Source: an uncultured Verrucomicrobiota bacterium
GTDB taxonomy: Bacteria > Verrucomicrobiota > Verrucomicrobiia > Limisphaerales > CAIQOK01
Assembly: GCA_903873415.1 (NCBI GenBank)
Contig: CAIQOK010000019.1
Location: forward strand, 31,480-95,479
Reading direction: 5' to 3'
Length of the DNA: 64,000 nt
Below, piece after piece: positions 40,001-50,400 of this stretch. The notes beneath the pieces were generated by a model, which worked only from the letters and a program-made list of their open reading frames with translations, did no database searches and was not told the DNA's origin. The stretch's first letter is position 1, and each line of letters begins with the position of its first letter. Both the position numbers and the translations under genes were made by a program.

Positions 40001-41302
40001 TCAGGGACGAATGCTATCGGTTTTGAGATAGGGCTGCAGCGGCAAAGGGATTGAGACGCTTCCATCGGCCTGCTGGTGAGTTTCAAGCAAGGCGACAAAG
40101 AGCCTGGCCAGAGCCGTGCCGCTGCCATTGAGGACGTGGGGAAATTTATTCTCTCCGGACTCGGTCTTGAATCGGAGGTTCATCCGGCGCGCCTGGAAAT
40201 CCCCGCAGTTTGAGACGCTCGACACCTCCAGATAGGAAGCTTGTCCGGGTGCCCAGACTTCAATGTCATAGGTCTTTACGCTGGCGAAACCCATGTCCCC
40301 GGTGCAGAGCATAATCACGCGATAATGCAGGCCGAGCAGCTGAAGAACACGCTCGGCATTGGCGAGCATTTTCTCATGCTCAACATCGGCCTGCTCCGGC
40401 TTCACGATTTTGATTAGTTCCACCTTGTCAAACTGGTGAACGCGGATCATGCCGCGAGTGCCCACGCCGGCCGCGCCGGCTTCACCCCGGAAACACGGCG
40501 TGTAGGCGCAGTAATTGACGGGGAGTTGGGAGTCTTTGAGAATTTCCTCGCGGTGAATATTGGCCACCGGGGTCTCGGCGGTGGGAATGAGATAGAGTTT
40601 GCCCAGAGCCTGAGGGTTGTCGCCTTCAGCCACCCCGTAATACTGATCCTTGAATTTGGGAAATTGCCCGACACCCACCAGGCAGTGCTCACCCACCATT
40701 AGCGGCGGCGAGACCTCCGTATAGCCGTGTTCGTCCACATGCAAATCCAGCAGAAACTGGATCAAGGCACGCTCCAACCGCGCCCCCCAGTGGGTGTAGA
40801 GGAGGAATCCGCTTCCCGATAATTTGGCGGCGCGGGCGAAATCCACAAGCTTAAGCCTCTCGCAAAGTTCCACGTGCGAGGCCGGTTTGAAACAATAAAC
40901 AGGCTGGCTGCCGTGGGTTCTGACCACCGGGTTGTCCTCAGCGGTCTTGCCGCGGGGAACGGCGTCATCGGGAAGGTTTGGGAGGCGGAGCATCAACTCC
41001 TCGCGTCCCGACTCGGATTCCCCGACCTGCCGCTCCAGCAATGCAATCTGGTCGCCCAGTTCACGGGTCTCCGTTTTTCGGGCCTCGGCTTCCTCGAGCT
41101 TCTTCTGCGCCATGAGAGCGCCGATCTCCTTGGAGACCCGGTTTCGAGTGGCCTTGAGAGCCTCGACTTGCGCCAAGGCAGCCCGGCGCACTTCGTCAAC
41201 CTGAAGGATTTTCCCAATCAGGATCTCATCCCCGGCGCCGCGCAGAGCCAGTCGTTCCCGGACGTAATCCGGACGCTCGCGAATTAGTTTGATGTCAAGC
41301 AC
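40001..41302 (-). CDS. serS: seryl-tRNA synthetase
   Basis: A 433-residue class II synthetase from a GTG at 41302. The N-terminal long coiled-coil arm (about 30-100, rich in Glu, Ala, Arg and Gln) binds the long variable arm of tRNA-Ser. The catalytic domain has the motif 2 loop PCFRGEAGAAGVGTRGMIRV with its conserved Arg residues, and near the end the motif 3 region GSGTALARLFVALLETHQ. LIPTAETPVANIH is the family's serine-binding stretch. It is 26 bases upstream of glgA and 68 bases downstream of the desaturase gene. Confidence 0.97.
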   Translation of the reverse strand: MLDIKLIRERPDYVRERLALRGAGDEILIGKILQVDEVRRAALAQVEALKATRNRVSKEIGALMAQKKLEEAEARKTETRELGDQIALLERQVGESESGREELMLRLPNLPDDAVPRGKTAEDNPVVRTHGSQPVYCFKPASHVELCERLKLVDFARAAKLSGSGFLLYTHWGARLERALIQFLLDLHVDEHGYTEVSPPLMVGEHCLVGVGQFPKFKDQYYGVAEGDNPQALGKLYLIPTAETPVANIHREEILKDSQLPVNYCAYTPCFRGEAGAAGVGTRGMIRVHQFDKVELIKIVKPEQADVEHEKMLANAERVLQLLGLHYRVIMLCTGDMGFASVKTYDIEVWAPGQASYLEVSSVSNCGDFQARRMNLRFKTESGENKFPHVLNGSGTALARLFVALLETHQQADGSVSIPLPLQPYLKTDSIRP

Positions 41303-41370
41303 GGGCGAATTATAGGAATCGGACTTCGCAGGGCAAGCGCGAAGCCCCGAGAACCGGGGAACACGGAACC

Positions 41371-42420
41371 TCAGCGGTCGGGGCGATTGGATTGGGCGCG
41401 GAACTGGCGAAGGTGGCCGTAGCCGACGAGGACGCGCTTCTGCTCATCCCAGAGACGGAAGGTGAAGGATTTCAGGCTTCCAAGAAGGGTGACAGGCTTG
41501 ACCTTTTGGAAGATGGGCTCCGACTTGTGGCAGTCCTCGAGCTGGTAATTGGGGATGCGCGGGCTGAGATGATGGATATGATGGAAACCGATGTTGCCGG
41601 AAAACCATTGTAGGACGCGCGGGAGTTTGTAGAAGGAACTGCCCTGAAGCGCCGCCAAGGCATAATCCCACTCCTCCGCCCGCTCCCAATAAACCCCCTC
41701 GAACTGATGCTGGACATAAAAGAGCCAGACACCGACGGTGCCGGCCACCGCAACCACAATCAACTGAAGGATGAGATAGTTTTTGAGGCCAAAGGCATAG
41801 CTCAGGCTGCCCCCAATGACCAGCAATGCGAGATTTGTCCAGTGGACGGAGAGTCGCTCCCTCAGGCTGGCCTTGGTGGAGGGAATCCGGTGTTTGATGG
41901 CAAAAAGCACCACCGGAGCGATGACAAAGAGAATCACCGGGTTGCGGGCCAGCCGGTAGGAAAAACGTTTCCATCTCGAGCTTTCCAGATATTCCTGCAC
42001 GGTCAACGTCCACACGTCACCCGTTCCACGACGGTCCAAATCCCCCGAGGAAGAATGGTGGATGGCATGCTCCCAGCGCCAGTGATGGTAAGGGGTGAAG
42101 GTCAGGACGCCGGTGACGAATCCCCAGAAGTCGTTGGCCTGGCGCGATTTAAAAAAGGAGCTGTGGCCGCAGTCGTGGTGGATGATAAACATCCGCACCA
42201 CAAATCCCCCGGCCAGGACCGCCAGAGGCACTGCCAACCACCATGAAACAAACATGGCCCGGTACATGAGATACCAAAGGGCGGCGTAGGGCACGAGTGT
42301 GTTGAGGAGCTGCCAGGATGCTTTCAGAACACAGGGCTTCTGATATCTCAACACGATTTCTTTCCACGCTGGAACACTCTCCCGGCTGGAGATCTTGGCC
42401 TCAGTCGAATTCTCACTCAT
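41371..42420 (-). CDS. membrane fatty acid desaturase
   Basis: About 349 residues from the ATG at 42420, which starts MSENSTEAKISSRESVPAW; the frame extends to 42528 without family support. Four or more transmembrane segments and the three histidine boxes are present: HDCGH, HHWRWEHAIHH and HHIHH near residue 270. Together these bind the di-iron centre of the membrane desaturase superfamily. It probably inserts a double bond in acyl chains of membrane lipids and depends on oxygen and an electron donor. Regiospecificity cannot be read from sequence. It is on the same strand as serS, 68 bases upstream. Confidence 0.92.
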   Translation of the reverse strand: MSENSTEAKISSRESVPAWKEIVLRYQKPCVLKASWQLLNTLVPYAALWYLMYRAMFVSWWLAVPLAVLAGGFVVRMFIIHHDCGHSSFFKSRQANDFWGFVTGVLTFTPYHHWRWEHAIHHSSSGDLDRRGTGDVWTLTVQEYLESSRWKRFSYRLARNPVILFVIAPVVLFAIKHRIPSTKASLRERLSVHWTNLALLVIGGSLSYAFGLKNYLILQLIVVAVAGTVGVWLFYVQHQFEGVYWERAEEWDYALAALQGSSFYKLPRVLQWFSGNIGFHHIHHLSPRIPNYQLEDCHKSEPIFQKVKPVTLLGSLKSFTFRLWDEQKRVLVGYGHLRQFRAQSNRPDR

Positions 42421-42557
42421 AAAATCCAGTAAAAAACCACACAACCCGCTGGCTCTCACAGGCAAGGCAAGCCGCAAGTGAAAGACCAAAGTATCCGCGC
42501 CCGGCCCGGACGGCAACCGCCAAAACAAACTTTTTCATCGCCCCAGTTCAGCCCGGC

Positions 42558-42953
42558 TCAGTACGTCAGGCTGAGCTTATAGCGAAGAAGATTGTGACAA
42601 GCAACACTGTCAATCGTCGTCTTGCTTCGCCATCCCTGACAGCAAATCTCCCCGGCCACAGAGGTCTCTTGGGCCTCGACCCCGCGGGCCAGCAGATCGC
42701 TGAGATCGAAGTCGCCCCGGACGCACTCATTGTTGTGGCAGGCAAATCGGAAGACGGATTTCGCATGCGCCAAATTGACAGTGTATTTGATCTGGCTGCT
42801 TCTGGCGAGCCCTTTGGGGTCGTAGTAGGCTAGATCCACCGTCAGTGACTTCAATTGCTGGAACCGGTCGGCCAAGCTGGGAGATTCCACCACCCTCTGG
42901 TTCTCCTGAAGGTGGTATTCGCCGCGGGCACTGTTGCGTTGATGATAGGTCAT
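42558..42953 (-). CDS. small Cys-rich conserved hypothetical protein
   Basis: About 131 residues from the ATG at 42953 (an upstream in-frame start at 42983 adds 10). No family name recognised. Four strand-like segments near the start are followed by FACHNNECVRGDFDLSDLL, then EICCQGWR and DSVACHNLLRYKLSLTY. Cys residues in CHNNEC, CC and ACH, spaced by short strands, suggest a zinc-binding fold or redox site. The repeated motif layout argues that this is a real gene. It is on the same strand as the desaturase gene, 137 bases upstream. Confidence 0.65.
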   Translation of the reverse strand: MTYHQRNSARGEYHLQENQRVVESPSLADRFQQLKSLTVDLAYYDPKGLARSSQIKYTVNLAHAKSVFRFACHNNECVRGDFDLSDLLARGVEAQETSVAGEICCQGWRSKTTIDSVACHNLLRYKLSLTY

Positions 42954-43111
42954 AATTTTTGTGGCTGGCTGAAGCCAAAACACATCATAGCATTAAAAAA
43001 CACTGGCGTCTTGAAGAATCATTGGAAATAATAAGTGCCTTTGTTAGGGGTGCCCCCTGCCTAGTGCGGGTATTTCCAACGGACCCCGTCTGGGATCCTG
43101 TGCGATCAACG

Positions 43112-43858
43112 TTAGAATTTATACGCCACCCCGGCGATCAATCGCACGTCGTTGTTGAAACGCCCGACAGACTGATGGCTGTAGTAGTAATCCTGAAGCG
43201 TCGTGCGCAAGCTGATCTGCCGAGTCACAACAGCATCGACTCCCACCTCGAAATTGACCAGATAATTCCCGAACACCTCCAGTCGAGGGAGATATTCCAA
43301 GGTTTCCCAAAGCTTGGCCGCGTGACTCAATCGCTGCTCCAACCGTTGCCCCAAACGAAGGCTGGGGTAGCCCGTCTTGGTTTCATTGATCCCATGCCCC
43401 TGATCGGTGTAAATGTAGGCCGGCCCCGCCTCCACGTTCATCAGGCTGTTGGTATTTTTCAGAAGATAATAGCCGGCAACCGGAGCCAGGGTGATCCGGT
43501 ATTTCAGGTCGGCGATGCCGTTATGAAAAACGTCGAGCTTCATCCCCCCATAGAAACATTCGGCCAGAAGCCGATTATACTGGCTTTTGGCATCCGCCGC
43601 CTCGGTGGATTTCACGCCGGCACTCTCCCCGTAAGTCAGGCTACCACCCAGCATCAACTCGTTCCTGCTCCATTTGTCCACCGCCTGAACATTCAGGTTT
43701 GCCAGTGCTGTTTTACTGTTGCCTTGGGTCAGAGTGAACCCCGCAGCACTGCTCCCCGTCCATGTATGGTTGGTGGAGGCCTGAGCGGCAGTCGGAAAAA
43801 GAACGCGTAGAGTGAAAACAGCGGCGGCAAAACATCCCATTATGTTTCGTTGTTTCAC
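43112..43858 (-). CDS. DUF481 family outer membrane protein
   Basis: About 248 residues from a GTG at 43858, preferred because AAAGGG lies just upstream and the resulting N-terminus (MKQRNIMGCFAAAVFTLRV) is a normal signal peptide; an ATG at 43840 is the alternative. The open frame runs to 44410, but that part is antisense to the next gene. The mature protein is a strand-rich barrel: SSAAGFTLTQGNSKTALAN is the DUF481 opening, and the C-terminus ends DVRLIAGVAYKF with the terminal Phe typical of outer membrane proteins. Function unknown. It is divergent from the glycogen-binding-like gene. Confidence 0.86.
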   Translation of the reverse strand: MKQRNIMGCFAAAVFTLRVLFPTAAQASTNHTWTGSSAAGFTLTQGNSKTALANLNVQAVDKWSRNELMLGGSLTYGESAGVKSTEAADAKSQYNRLLAECFYGGMKLDVFHNGIADLKYRITLAPVAGYYLLKNTNSLMNVEAGPAYIYTDQGHGINETKTGYPSLRLGQRLEQRLSHAAKLWETLEYLPRLEVFGNYLVNFEVGVDAVVTRQISLRTTLQDYYYSHQSVGRFNNDVRLIAGVAYKF

Positions 43859-44153
43859 ATACCCTTTGATGACAGCCGACTGGCAACTATTCAAAGCGCA
43901 ATGACCCGGGTTACCGCCGTCTGGCCCCGATGGAAAAAAACCCTTTGACGATCGCGCAATTGACGCACCCCAGACGGAAATTAGGATGGCGCTTTTCCGG
44001 CGGGCCCGATAAATTTTGTGCAGGAGGAGGAACCCGATCCATGAACGGAATGCCTTTTGCTTAAGGAGTGTTTGTGCGAAGGACCAGCCTGATAATCCTT
44101 CCCTGTTGTTACGAATTGACCAGCGTGAACAAATATAAAACCGAACTGACCCA

Positions 44154-44618
44154 ATGAAACCCTCCAAATCATCGCCAAAAAAAACAACCTCCGCAGCCGT
44201 CAAGCCACCTGCGGCCACTAAGCCACCTGCAGCCATCCCCATCGCGGCTAAAGCCAGCGCCGAAAAAACCACCCAACCAGTCATAAAGCCACCCGTCTCT
44301 AAGCCAACTAAGAAGCAACTAACCCCACCCGCGCCGGCTGCCCCGGCACCCAGCCAGAACGACTGGCCTGCGGTTACCCTTGAGGCCAATATCGATGTCG
44401 GCTTCGGCAACCGCCTTTACTTGCGCGGCGAAGGCGACGGCCTGAGCTGGAATGAAGGAGTCCCCCTGACTTGCCAGAACGGAACAACATGGAAATGGGT
44501 TGGAAATGCCAGCAAACCCTTTGAGTTCAAATTCCTCTTGAATGATTCCGTCTGGGCCCGGGGCGAGAACCTCTTGGCCTCACCGGGGCAGCGATTGCAA
44601 TTCTCACCGTCGTTCTGA
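44154..44618 (+). CDS. small protein with Pro/Lys/Ala tail and glycogen-binding (CBM48-like) domain
   Basis: A 154-residue protein. Residues 1-70 are almost entirely Lys, Pro, Ala, Ser and Thr, with near-repeats such as KPPAATKPPAA. The second half (about 72-154) is a compact strand domain: AVTLEANIDVGFGNRLYLRG, LSWNEGVPL, TWKWVGNASKPFEFKFLLND and WARGENLLA. This order matches glycogen- and starch-binding CBM48/AMPK-type modules, in which Trp residues touch the glucan. No signal peptide is seen, so it is probably cytoplasmic. A role in glycogen-granule association is an inference supported by the nearby glg genes. Confidence 0.7.
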   Translation: MKPSKSSPKKTTSAAVKPPAATKPPAAIPIAAKASAEKTTQPVIKPPVSKPTKKQLTPPAPAAPAPSQNDWPAVTLEANIDVGFGNRLYLRGEGDGLSWNEGVPLTCQNGTTWKWVGNASKPFEFKFLLNDSVWARGENLLASPGQRLQFSPSF

Positions 44619-44894
44619 GACCGGACCACCCGTGACTGTTGAAAACCCCACGCGGATCGGGCCTCACGGCCACCGCGGTTTTGACAACAGCGGCCAATCA
44701 AAATCCGGGAGTTGAAACACAAAAGCCGCACAAAATCATTGGCAGCGCCGGGTCCCTGACCCGGCCCCGCCTTTACCCTTGTCATCCTGAGAGCGAAGAG
44801 TTCAATCAGGGCGGCGCGCCGGAATACCAGTCAATCACAAAACCCACCCCCCCAGTCTTTAATCCAACCGGAACACCCAGTTCCGGTGTGGCAT

Positions 44895-46052
44895 TCAGCG
44901 GCGCAGTCCGCGTCCGAACTGGTCCCCGGCGCGCACCGGCCGGCCTCCCTCGAAATCGATTTCCAGCAACTTTTCACTTTCCACTTTCCGTCCCTGTTCG
45001 TCCTGGAGGGTGGCGATCACCCGGTGCGTGCCCACATCAATAACTTCCCCGCTCGAAGGCCAGGCGTATTTACCGTCAATGCTGAAGGTGATCCAACCCG
45101 GGTCATCGCGCAGGTGGATGGAATCCTTCTGCCTGGGTGGCGTGACGGTGGCATCAAAAATGTGGAGCATTTGATTGTGCCCGTCGCAGAGCCAGATCTC
45201 CTTTTCATCGGGCGTGAGGCCGATTCCGTGACTGGGGCACCCGTGGCGTTTGACCGGACCGGAGAGATAGCCGGCCACCTCCACGCGATGAATCAGCTTG
45301 CCAGCCTTGATGTCGGCGACTTCAAAGCCCAGAAGATGGTTCACATTCACATAAGCCAGCGACGCGTCATGATTGACTGTGTAGGGGCGGATTTCCGCGC
45401 CGAAGGGGCCGATTCTTTTCACAATGTTCCGTGTTCGGGTGTCCACCACATTCATGATCGGCGAGCCCAGTCCGCATAGGAAAACCATGTCACCCCGGGG
45501 TGACATCACGGTGTTGTGCGCGGCTGTTTTAGGGGTGTCGATGCGTTTAATCAAATCCCCCGTCAGCGCATTGATCACATTCCAATGGTTTTTCTCGTAG
45601 GAAGGCAGGTAAAGCTCCTTGCCATCGGGGGTGAGACTGGCCCGGTCGCAACCACCATCCGGCGCCTTTTCCCAAAGAATCTTTTCGGTCACCAGATCCA
45701 CACACTGCAGGGTATGGGTGTTGGCAACATAGAGACGGCCGGTGGCCGCATGGGCGCAGATGCCCTTGACGTTGCGGGGCTGGCCCTTTTCATCCAGACC
45801 TGACATGGGGATTCGGCGGACGAACTTGAAGCCGTGGTCCATGTCGAAAACAATGACCCCGTGCCCGCCGTATTCCACCCGGTTTTGAATACCCGGCTCG
45901 GCAACGTAGAGAAAACGGCTCTGATTCTCTGCAGCCCTAAGGGAAAAGGCGCACAGGGCGCACAGGGCGCAACCGATCCGTAGCCAACGCCGCAGGCAGG
46001 CGCTGACATTGAAAGGGGAGTCACTAATCCGGCGGTTTTTTGTCTGGTTCAT
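44895..46052 (-). CDS. exported YncE-type beta-propeller protein
   Basis: A 385-residue protein. The N-terminus RRWLRIGCALCALCAFSLRA is a signal peptide containing a short CAL repeat. The mature part has regularly spaced strand repeats characteristic of lactonase/YncE-like propellers: RFLYVAEPG, GRLYVANTHTLQCVDLVTEK, SLTPDGKELYLPSYE, MSPRGDMVFLC, GLTPDEKEIWLCDG and FSIDGKYAWPSSGEVIDV. Such proteins bind ligands or partners and rarely have a known enzyme function. The DUF1080 gene ends 28 bases upstream, so the two probably form one transcript and may act on the same extracellular substrate. Confidence 0.85.
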   Translation of the reverse strand: MNQTKNRRISDSPFNVSACLRRWLRIGCALCALCAFSLRAAENQSRFLYVAEPGIQNRVEYGGHGVIVFDMDHGFKFVRRIPMSGLDEKGQPRNVKGICAHAATGRLYVANTHTLQCVDLVTEKILWEKAPDGGCDRASLTPDGKELYLPSYEKNHWNVINALTGDLIKRIDTPKTAAHNTVMSPRGDMVFLCGLGSPIMNVVDTRTRNIVKRIGPFGAEIRPYTVNHDASLAYVNVNHLLGFEVADIKAGKLIHRVEVAGYLSGPVKRHGCPSHGIGLTPDEKEIWLCDGHNQMLHIFDATVTPPRQKDSIHLRDDPGWITFSIDGKYAWPSSGEVIDVGTHRVIATLQDEQGRKVESEKLLEIDFEGGRPVRAGDQFGRGLRR

Positions 46053-46080
46053 ACTCAGGATGGTTGGCAGCGGTTCGGGG

Positions 46081-46887
46081 CTATTTCGGCACGGGCGCCG
46101 ACGGAATGTTCACAAGGCGGATTTGCAAATTGCGACAGGCGGCAAAAGTCTGCCAGCAGCAGATGCCAAAAGGTTGCGAGAGCTCGATGTCCCCGGGGCG
46201 CACTGCGATACGCTTGTTCGTCGTCACCACATTGGCCACCTGCTGCTCATCAATCCACGCTTCCAACCGGGCGGAGGTCACGCGGACCCGGATGCGATAC
46301 CACCGGCCGTTCTCAAAATCCATGGTCCGGGTCGTCTCGTTCTCTGAAGCATCACGGCCGTCGAGACTTGAAATACCAACGAGCGATCCGCCCCAACCAC
46401 CGACGATCAAGCTGCAGCTGGAGTTCAGCACGGGCACGGTGAGACCGCAAAAGAAATCCGAACCGCTCAAGCGCAAGGCTTCCAGGGTCACTTCATAATC
46501 CATCGTCGGGATGCGCTCAACCCGGGTGATCCCGGTGAATGGGCTGCCGCTTTCCATCAAAATGAGGCCCTGTTCGCAGCCGGTTTTTCCACCGCCGGGA
46601 AAGGAGGTGGGTTTCCAGCCCTGCAGGGTTTTACCGTCGAAAAGCGCCTGCCAACCCGCCCCCGGCGGACGAGTGTATGGCTGCTCAACCGCAGCCTGGA
46701 GCAGCCTTTCCACAGAGATTCCCCCCGGGCCGGCTTCTGCGGACGCAGGGTTGGGTCCATTCGCTTTCTGTTGGATTCGATGGGAGGAGCAGCCGAGAAA
46801 AAGCAGTGCGGCGAGCAAGACAACCGGGTAGTCAAACCCGGGGCTGACTTTTCCCGATTGCGAGGGCGCGTTGCGGCCGGTTTTCAT
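46081..46887 (-). CDS. DUF1080 (3-keto-disaccharide hydrolase-like) lipoprotein
   Basis: A 268-residue protein with the lipoprotein signal VVLLAALLFLGCSSHR (Cys near residue 34). The DUF1080 fold starts at WQALFDGKTLQGWKPTSF and continues with DYEVTLEALRLSGSDFFCGL, a GGWGGSLVGI segment and ENGRWYRIRVRVTSARLEAW. The final strand block is FGICCWQTFAACRNLQIRLV. Structures of this family are concanavalin-like jelly rolls, and some members hydrolyse 3-keto-disaccharides. It precedes the propeller gene by 28 bases on the same strand. Confidence 0.9.
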   Translation of the reverse strand: MKTGRNAPSQSGKVSPGFDYPVVLLAALLFLGCSSHRIQQKANGPNPASAEAGPGGISVERLLQAAVEQPYTRPPGAGWQALFDGKTLQGWKPTSFPGGGKTGCEQGLILMESGSPFTGITRVERIPTMDYEVTLEALRLSGSDFFCGLTVPVLNSSCSLIVGGWGGSLVGISSLDGRDASENETTRTMDFENGRWYRIRVRVTSARLEAWIDEQQVANVVTTNKRIAVRPGDIELSQPFGICCWQTFAACRNLQIRLVNIPSAPVPK

Positions 46888-47424
46888 GTCCGCAACAGCC
46901 TAGACGAACCAGAGCCGCCTGCCAAAGCCCAATTCAATCCGAGCAAAATCAGGGGCGGCACCAGCGGAGTTGGACCTCAAAAACTGAATCAACATAATCA
47001 ACGCATCCATCCTGCTGGAGCGAACTCCTGCCGTCCGGGAAATCCGTAATGAACACCGGGCACTTCTCACCACCGGGCAGACCTGCAGCAGGCAAAGCCG
47101 ATTTACTTCGCGGTTCCTGTTCCCAATGTGCTGAGGGCGAATTGAATATGCCAAACATATGAGGCGGATGAAATCCGCTGACAACCCGGCATGATCTGCG
47201 ACATCAAAAAGATCGGGGAAAAACCCGAGGTCAGCCGTTTCCGCGGATCGATGCGATTGGTCTTCTCAAAGCAACCACTGGCAGCTGACCGCCGTGAGCG
47301 GAGACGTCTTCAGCGGCGCCCAGTCGCAGGTGAAACCGGCAATCTTTTTTCTTTAGGCAGCCGCAATATCGTAACACCATAAAGATGTGATGAAACCAAG
47401 GAAAACCCCGCTTTAATGTGGAAA
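46888..47424. other. intergenic, about 540 bases
   Basis: This stretch separates the DUF1080 gene from the end of the addA-like gene. Several short frames are open, but none has family features or a good RBS. I see no tRNA, terminator or IS end. Confidence 0.4.
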
Positions 47425-50400
47425 TTAACGGACGTGGCTGATGATTGGGGCCGGAAATCTCAAGGATTCCACCCTTCCAAGGTGGGTACTGAGCAGGAGC
47501 ACTTCCACCTGCTCGTGGGGGAGATTTAATGCGGTAGCAACAGCCCGGCGATAGACACTCAACTGCCCCTCATACCTTTCCCGCAAAATAGCTGTGCTCT
47601 CCACCCGGTCTGTCTTATAATCAACCAACACCGCTTTGAGGAGATTGCCTGAGGCATCGCAACGGAGCACAAGCCGGTCAATCACCCCGCTCCACCAAAT
47701 GTCTTTTTCCAAGAATTCAATGGGCACTTCCCGCAGCGCTTCGTCACACCCGCTTTCCGCGGTGAACAGAACTCGGATTTCCGGCGTCTGCAGACATTGA
47801 TCCACCAGCGAGAGAACCTCGGGATCCCCGCGTAGGATTTGGCCGGGTGTCCACCAGCAAATCTGTTCAAAGGCCTGGTGGACGGCCGTGCCAAATTTGC
47901 GGCCTCCACCGGACCCTATAGGATTTGATGGGTTGCAAAACAATTCATGGCCGGCATCGGAGGGCTTGCGCCGTTTCCGCCTCGGCTGGGCAAAGGAGAG
48001 CTGCCCCTTTGCCGGAGCGAGGCTGGACGATGGAACGATGATTGGGAGGCTTGCCGCAAAAGAAGGTGATCCTGCCTCCCATTGCAAAGTTGAGTTGCCC
48101 CAGGAATAAGATGAATCAGCCGGGGCGGCAGCATCCGTTTTTTTTATGCACGCGCCTAAAATCAAGTCGCGGGCCGGTGCCGCCCTGCGTGGTGCTTGCC
48201 CGTTTAGAACCACAAACGTCGCCTCCTTGGACCGGGTTAACGCAACGTAGAGCAAACAAAGGGCTTCCAAGGCCTGGTCAGCCTGTTGCGAGGCCGCCAC
48301 CCGACCCAAGGCGGGTTCCCAAGCCTGCAGCCATTTAGGGGGTTGAGCCAGACAGCCCACCGCAATACCTCGTTCGTCGCGCCGGATCAGCACTTCGCCC
48401 TCCCCCCCGATTGCTGAATCCAAATCCGGCAGAAAGACCACATCAAAGCCCAACCCTTTGGACTTGTGAATTGTCATGACATGGATAGCGCCGGTGGCGG
48501 CGGTTTCGCGGACGGTGAGCTTTTGCAACGCCGCAAGCCACTCCGCCAGCGTAAGCCCCGTCCCGGATTGCCGGGCCAGCTGGCTGACGTGGTGCAGACA
48601 ATATTCCAAATAGGAATCGTTTTGCCCGGGTGCCAAAGCGGCGCACCATTGGCTCGTCACCTCTGCGGCGCCAGACCGGGCGATGTCCTCGTTCCAGTGC
48701 CGCCAAACGCTGCCGGGCCTGACATCGGCGCCCCCGCCGTCTGAAAGCGGTTGAATGAGAACATCCCAGAGCGGGGTGATGCGGGTCAGGCCCCCGGCCA
48801 GAGTGTTCGCCGGGGCGGCGAGCCATCGCAGCGCATCCACGAAGGCGGCAACGACGGGGGACTGTTCGGCAAGTGTGGCAACCCCTTCCACCATGACTTG
48901 GGGGACACCGTTGTTGCGGAGCCAGCCGGCGAGGGCTTGGGCGTTCTGGTTCTTGCGCACCAAAATGCCACAGGTCAACCCCCGCTCCAGTGGCCGCACA
49001 GATTCGAGCACGGACTTGATAAGCCGCCCTTGAGGGGCCAGTTTATCGGCCGCCTCGTCCCCGTTTGAATCTTCAACCACCTCGCACTCCTCGCTCTCCT
49101 CCTCCTCGTCCGTCGCTGTGAGCAGCACGGCGGCGTAGCCGGAGTGTTTGGCGCGATCCGGTGCGGCCACATGCGGGTCGTAATCCCAGCGCCGCAGCGC
49201 GGCGGGCGGAAAGAGGGCGGCATCGCGCAAAGCCGGGTTGCTGGCAGGAGTGCAAACGCGGTTGACCAGCTCCAGGACCGCAGGGCGGGAGCGCCATGAC
49301 TCGGCCATGATCTGTTCTTGGAACAGGCCGGGATAGTTCTGAAGCAATTCCCCGGACAAACGCGGTTCCCCCCGCGCCAGCCATAAATGGATTGTTTGGC
49401 ATCGCCGACGATGAACACGGATTTCGCGCCATCGCCGTCCTGAAGCGCCTCATCAAGCCAGGGTTTCAAAACGCCCCACTGCACCCGACTGGTGTCCTGA
49501 AACTCATCGAGCAGCCAGTGATCAAACTTCTGATACCAGCGCAGCCCCAGCAGGAGAAGGGCCGACCGAGCCTCGGATCCGGCCAGATTTTCATCCAACA
49601 AGAGCGGAAGGTCGTCGAAGGTGAGCCGGCCTTTGCGCCGGGCCATCTGATCGTAAAGCTTCTCGTATTTTGAAACGACCCCGCCGATGGCGGCGGTCTT
49701 CTGCGACAACGCCTCGCACTCCGCCGCGATCCAGCCGGCGAGAATGCCCCGCAAGGGCGTCAAAATGGCGGCCGGCACCGTTCGGGGCCTCGATTGGAAA
49801 TCAAAAGTCCATTCAGCCTCAGGCCAGTTATTCCAGAGCAAGACCAGCTTTCCATCGGCTTTGAGCCAGGCGGGCATAGTGCCGGGAGTGGTGCCGGGAA
49901 TGCGTTGAGCCACCCATTCCAAGGCCCCCGCCAAAGCCTTACCCAGGCCGGCATGCCCGAAGTTGTGAGCGGCGATTTGCTCTGCCAATGCCGAGGCGGC
50001 CTGCCTCCAATCGGGGTGGGGGAGCGGCGCGGTGCCGTTCCAAAACCCCTTGCCGCCCCAGGCTCGGGCCTGCGGCAGGGCGCGGAGAAGTTTTTGATAG
50101 GACTGCACAAACACCCCCAATTCCCCACGCAGGCTGCTGGACGATTTCAAGGTGGCCAGCTTCAAGGCCTGGCCGAAAGCAGCCAGATCGGGGCCTTGAA
50201 CCTCGTTAAAAACCGCTCCAAGGATTTCCTCGCGTTGCCGCTCCAAAGCCGGCTCGTCCAGGATTGCAAACCCGCCCAAACCCAGTTCAAAAGCCAAGGT
50301 CTGCACGGAGCGCGACATGAAACTGTCAATCGTTCCGAGCATCAACCGGTCAAACTCGTTGATCATTTCCTCCAGCGCTGACTCCAGCGCCTGTTGACCG

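Noticed and set aside
43859..44410. N-terminal extension of the DUF481 frame
   Set aside because: It lies antisense to the glycogen-binding-like gene, lacks family similarity and would place the signal peptide internally.
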